Source of the DNA: Cyclobacteriaceae bacterium
GTDB lineage: Bacteria; Bacteroidota; Bacteroidia; Cytophagales; Cyclobacteriaceae
Assembly (NCBI GenBank): GCA_015492915.1
Contig: WGED01000654.1
Coordinates: forward strand, 1-9,824
DNA length: 9,824 nucleotides
Direction: 5' to 3'
Position numbers and translations under genes: made by a program
The notes under the pieces: model-generated
The model's input: the letters and a program-made list of their open reading frames with translations, nothing else
Told to the model about the DNA's origin: nothing
The model's database searches: none
Shown: positions 6,701 through 9,824 of the stretch, in pieces
Position numbering within the stretch: position 1 is the first letter of the stretch
Layout: each line of letters begins with the position of its first letter

Positions 6701-6806
6701 CCTGCCGGGACATGTGTCCTTTATCGTAAACAATCGACAAGTTCTCCAGCGCCACTTTAAGCATTTCAAAATAACTTTCCCGCGCTTTGCGGTCAAACAT
6801 TGACAT
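6687..6806 (-). CDS. Possible small protein (39 residues), not recognised
   Basis: Starts at ATG 6804-6806, or the second ATG at 6798-6800, and stops at TAG 6687-6689. The product reads as a charged amphipathic helix: MSMFDRKARESYFEMLKVAL, then a short stretch with IVYDKG and a basic end. The balance of Glu, Asp, Lys and Arg looks more like a real soluble protein than a random frame. Upstream the frame stays open about 17 further codons without another ATG. It lies in an otherwise unexplained 455-bp gap between the giant surface-protein gene and a strong terminator on the same strand, which argues for something transcribed here. Against it are its short length, no recognised family and no clear ribosome binding site. 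It may also be the remnant of a decayed gene. The opposite-strand frame over the same bases (6576-6803) looks less protein-like. Confidence 0.33.
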   Translation of the reverse strand: MSMFDRKARESYFEMLKVALENLSIVYDKGHMSRQVVHR

Positions 6807-7073
6807 GGTATCTGATACCGTCTTGTTTTTTGGTTGAGTCAATATTTCCACTTCTCACTAACTATCAAAACGTCATATTTTAAATTTCTTTCCCCCTCAA
6901 AGAGATCAAGGAATTCTGAAATATTTTGTTTTTTTATTCTCTGCTTTAAGAACATCCTTTTTACAAAAAAGTTGCAAAATCGGGGATGATTTTATGGGAT
7001 ATTTCATGCACAAACTATGCCATCAGGTCATTTTATCTGATTTTTTAAATTTTATGAGTACATCTTTCAAACA
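6807..7073. other. AT-rich intergenic stretch, nothing firm
   Basis: This stretch follows the stop of the giant surface-protein gene on the minus strand. It is AT-rich with several homopolymer runs. A weak ATCAG/CTGAT inverted repeat near 7026-7045 has no T-run after it. A TTGACT sequence near 6834-6839 on the minus strand could be a -33 element for the small frame at 6687-6806, but no good TAnnTTTG-type -7 box follows. No RNA gene or longer open frame was recognised. Confidence 0.4.
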
Positions 7074-9824
7074 TTATCTAATAATAGTTACCCCACCCTT
7101 TTGCTCCAGCCTTCCTCTTTCCGGTTCTGTAATACTGGTGTAACGTATCACATAAGCATAGGTGCCAAACGGCAATGGTTTGCCGTTTTTAGTTCCGTCC
7201 CAGCCGACATTGATCATATGATCCAGATCATCAGAGTAAAATATCAGTTCACCCCAACGATTGTAGATGAAAATCTCAAAGTCAGCCACGTAGGTCGGAT
7301 AAAGTTTAAATGTCTGGTTTTCGGGTAAACTTGAATACGGACTGAAAGCCGTGGGCGCATATATTGTGGGTACGCATGCCACATCAACCCTGGTGGTGTC
7401 AAGCGTCCAGCAATTAAATACATTTTCAAGTTCAAAATTATAAGTACCGTCTTCTATGATCTCAAAAACGCCTGGCGCAGTTTCAAACACCTGATCACCC
7501 GTCTCCTGGTTATATGCCAGGTAGGTAATGAAATCGCCCGGCTCTATCACAGCCACTTCATTAGCAGGCGGCTCCGGACATATGATGTATTGCGGATCAA
7601 TATTACTTGGCGTCACGGGAGCCCTCGTTATTTGCAGCTCTCCTGAAGCCCTACAATTGCCGGTATTTACTTCGGCACGATAAACACCCTCATTAAATGT
7701 CTGTACATCTGCTGTTGTATCACGCAACTGAATATCATTTAAAAACCATGTGTAACTTACTGTTTGCGAAGGATTCGGCGTAGCAGTGAGCGTAACCATG
7801 TTGCCGTCCTGGCAGGCCTGCTTATCTACCGTAACTGCAACGGTCAATGGCTGATAAACATCAACCTGTAATGTATCATCTCCCGGGCACCCTGTCAGTT
7901 GATCACGCACTTCAACAATAAGTTGCTGTGAATTGGTAATAGTGACTGAAGGAGCGGCAGAACCTGTTGACCACAAATATGAATAATTGGAGCCGGACAG
8001 ATTGGTTACACCCACCTGTCGCGTGCCATCACAACCATCCGTCAGCGGTGAAATCACCGGATCAGGCGATATCTCCAGGTTGACCTGGGTGGAGGCAGTG
8101 GAATCACAATAACCTGAGGCAGAAGCCGTAACAAAATACACTCCTGATCCGCCACTTGAGACGTTAACAGTCTGGCCTTGACCTGTAAAACCATTAGGTC
8201 CTATCCAATCGTAAGTAATATTTCCGGGTGTGTTGGAACTGGCTGTGATGGTTGGGTCATCCGAACAAATATCAAATATCGGAGCAACGCTCAAATCAAC
8301 TGTTGGCATATCGGTTAGCACAATACCTGTTTCCTGATTTGTACAACCAAAACCACTCACCAGAAGGGTATAAGTGCCACCGGGTATTGAGTCAATGGTA
8401 AAATTCACCGTAGAATTCCCAATGTCGTTTGTGATAGTGTCTGTTTCAAATACCTGTGAAGTATTTTCTTCTGTAAGTGTGTAACTGCCCCCTCCAAAAG
8501 AAGATGGCGGCACAGCGGTGCTTTGCAGGGTCACATCCAGTATCGTACCGCTACAATCCGGCGTCGGGGTTGCGGTAATGGTAAACTGCGGCGCCAGGTC
8601 TATGACATTGATGGCATAATTTTGCGAACAGGTAGTAATGTTATCTGTCACCTCGAGCGTATAACTGCCTGCGAGAATCGAGTCCAATGTGGCGCCATAT
8701 CCAATGGTATTATTGGTATCATCGATCCAACGTGCAGTAAGATTGCTAAGCGAGCTGGTGATATCAATCCGGCCGTCTGCGTTACCGCAATTGGCATCGG
8801 TGACATTGTATGTCGCCTGTGGAGTAGGATTGATTGTCACATAAACTGTATCCTCCCCGATACACCCACTCAGTCCGTCCAGTACATTGACGCGGTACTC
8901 AAATGTTCCGCTTGTGTCAGTATTAACTATAAAATAGCTGGTGTTTGAGCTCAGGTTTAAACCATCCCTGTACCAAGTAAAAGTATTGGGCGGAGTACCA
9001 ACCGGCAAGCCGCTGTCAAGCACCAGGGAATCGCCCTGACAAATTGTGATATCCGGCCCGAGATCAACTGGTGGGCGCCCGTCATAAACTTCGGTAGTAT
9101 CCTGTGATTCACAACCCGCGGCATTGATAATCCTCACTGAAAAAATACCCGGGCTTGTCACCTGGATGCTTTGGGTCGTCTCGCCCGTATTCCAAATAAA
9201 AGTTTTGCCTCCTGTATTAAGCGTATCGGCATCGAGTACCAATGGTCCTGAACACAATATATCCACATCCGGAATGGTGGCCTCATCGGGATATCCCGAT
9301 ATATCTATCTGCTGTACAATGGTAGTATCGAGACCACAGCGGTTGGAGACATTAAAAGCTACCGTATAGAGCGAATCTTTGACATATATGTGAGACGCGG
9401 AATCCGTTGTAGCCGTACCGCCATCACCAAAGGTCCATAAGAACTGATCTATGATGGAGGTACCGGTCCCAATGAATGTCGAGACCTGATCGACACAGGC
9501 CGGAATAACCGTGGCCGTCGGTTGCGGTGTCTGCTGGAAGTAGCTTTGAATAAAGTTTGGCAATCCCAATGTCGAAGTACCCGTAACCAGGTCAAATCCC
9601 TGATCGATGTAATTCGAATCTGTTAATGTATCGAGGTTTACAGTTATGGTTCCAAGGAACTGCTGTCCATCTCTTGCGACATATATTTGACCGTCGGGAC
9701 CGGTCTGGATCGCTCCCATATTTACCCCTGTTTCATTGAACAATTCAGAAATATTAGCCTCTATCGAATCTTTGGAATAATTATGCAGTTTCAGTTCATA
9801 AAGTTTGGAATCGGGGGATGTTGG
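7074..9824 (-). CDS. Giant PKD/Ig-like surface protein with gliding-motility (type IX secretion) C-terminal domain, 5' end beyond window
   Basis: The frame is open to the right edge, so 916 residues are visible and the N-terminus is missing; the TTG at 9743 is not a start. The first visible part (SPDSKLYEL..., then MGAIQTGPDGQIYVA, about 9710-9660) has the repeat-blade look of the beta-propeller that opens many such proteins. A PKD domain with WTFGDGG follows (about 9506-9300). Next come several Ig-like modules of roughly 80-100 residues, most with paired Cys and W-x-x-G or W-x-R/N patterns, to about 7365. The last 95 residues (7361-7077) begin YAPTAFSP, contain FEIFIYNRWGELIF and GWDGTKNGKPLPFGTYAYVI, and end GGVTIIR. 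This is the CHU_C/gliding-motility-associated domain used as a type IX sorting signal. The protein is therefore secreted and held at or released from the cell surface, probably for adhesion; its ligand is unknown. No partner gene is visible. Confidence 0.93.
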   Translation of the reverse strand, partial: PTSPDSKLYELKLHNYSKDSIEANISELFNETGVNMGAIQTGPDGQIYVARDGQQFLGTITVNLDTLTDSNYIDQGFDLVTGTSTLGLPNFIQSYFQQTPQPTATVIPACVDQVSTFIGTGTSIIDQFLWTFGDGGTATTDSASHIYVKDSLYTVAFNVSNRCGLDTTIVQQIDISGYPDEATIPDVDILCSGPLVLDADTLNTGGKTFIWNTGETTQSIQVTSPGIFSVRIINAAGCESQDTTEVYDGRPPVDLGPDITICQGDSLVLDSGLPVGTPPNTFTWYRDGLNLSSNTSYFIVNTDTSGTFEYRVNVLDGLSGCIGEDTVYVTINPTPQATYNVTDANCGNADGRIDITSSLSNLTARWIDDTNNTIGYGATLDSILAGSYTLEVTDNITTCSQNYAINVIDLAPQFTITATPTPDCSGTILDVTLQSTAVPPSSFGGGSYTLTEENTSQVFETDTITNDIGNSTVNFTIDSIPGGTYTLLVSGFGCTNQETGIVLTDMPTVDLSVAPIFDICSDDPTITASSNTPGNITYDWIGPNGFTGQGQTVNVSSGGSGVYFVTASASGYCDSTASTQVNLEISPDPVISPLTDGCDGTRQVGVTNLSGSNYSYLWSTGSAAPSVTITNSQQLIVEVRDQLTGCPGDDTLQVDVYQPLTVAVTVDKQACQDGNMVTLTATPNPSQTVSYTWFLNDIQLRDTTADVQTFNEGVYRAEVNTGNCRASGELQITRAPVTPSNIDPQYIICPEPPANEVAVIEPGDFITYLAYNQETGDQVFETAPGVFEIIEDGTYNFELENVFNCWTLDTTRVDVACVPTIYAPTAFSPYSSLPENQTFKLYPTYVADFEIFIYNRWGELIFYSDDLDHMINVGWDGTKNGKPLPFGTYAYVIRYTSITEPERGRLEQKGGVTIIR

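Noticed and set aside
6576..6803. Plus-strand open frame of 75 codons beginning MKKTGNKK
   Set aside because: Its start lies inside the minus-strand terminator region and its second half is antisense to the better-looking minus-strand small frame; no family recognised.
8523..8948. Plus-strand open frame (141 codons) opposite the giant surface protein
   Set aside because: Antisense of the Ig-like modules; the composition is not protein-like and there is no independent support.
9741..9743. TTG as start of the giant surface protein
   Set aside because: The frame is open to the window edge and the upstream residues continue a propeller-like pattern.

Overview
The window looks like chromosomal DNA of a Bacteroidota bacterium, most likely of the Cytophagales type. 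The main evidence is a very large secreted protein ending in a gliding-motility-type C-terminal domain (the type IX secretion sorting signal), a DUF2490-type outer-membrane barrel, a lipoprotein glycosidase, and start regions that are A/T-rich without clear Shine-Dalgarno sequences. No tRNA, rRNA, CRISPR array or intact transposase gene was seen.

Layout from left to right. Positions 1-2044 (+ strand) carry the almost complete end of an exported-type HAD phosphatase, then a DUF2490 beta-barrel gene followed after 8 bp by a small two-helix membrane protein gene. The latter converges with, and overlaps by 18 bp, a minus-strand gene (2027-3316) for a predicted six-hairpin glycosidase lipoprotein. 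Positions 3343-3541 hold a compact non-coding element with perfect 13-bp terminal inverted repeats, a 5-bp direct repeat at its edges (TTGAA) and strong internal palindromes. It has the architecture of a miniature inverted-repeat transposable element and fills nearly all of the gap upstream of the glycosidase gene.

Positions 3556-6472 (- strand) form a three-gene operon transcribed in the order GntP-family transporter, RidA-like (YjgF) protein, M19 dipeptidase. The last two genes share a TAATG stop/start. The set suggests uptake and breakdown of a small hydroxy- or amino-acid, possibly a D-amino acid or D-residue-containing dipeptide, with RidA removing reactive imine/enamine by-products; the substrate is inference. 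Positions 6473-7073 are mostly non-coding but contain a convincing minus-strand intrinsic terminator (6594-6619) and a possible 39-codon small gene (6687-6806). Positions 7074-9824 (- strand) are the C-terminal 916 residues of a giant cell-surface protein built from PKD/Ig-like modules, whose start lies beyond the right edge.

The most noteworthy signals are the MITE-like element, the unassigned glycosidase next to it, and the possible small gene ending just before the terminator. No clearly new multi-gene system is visible.
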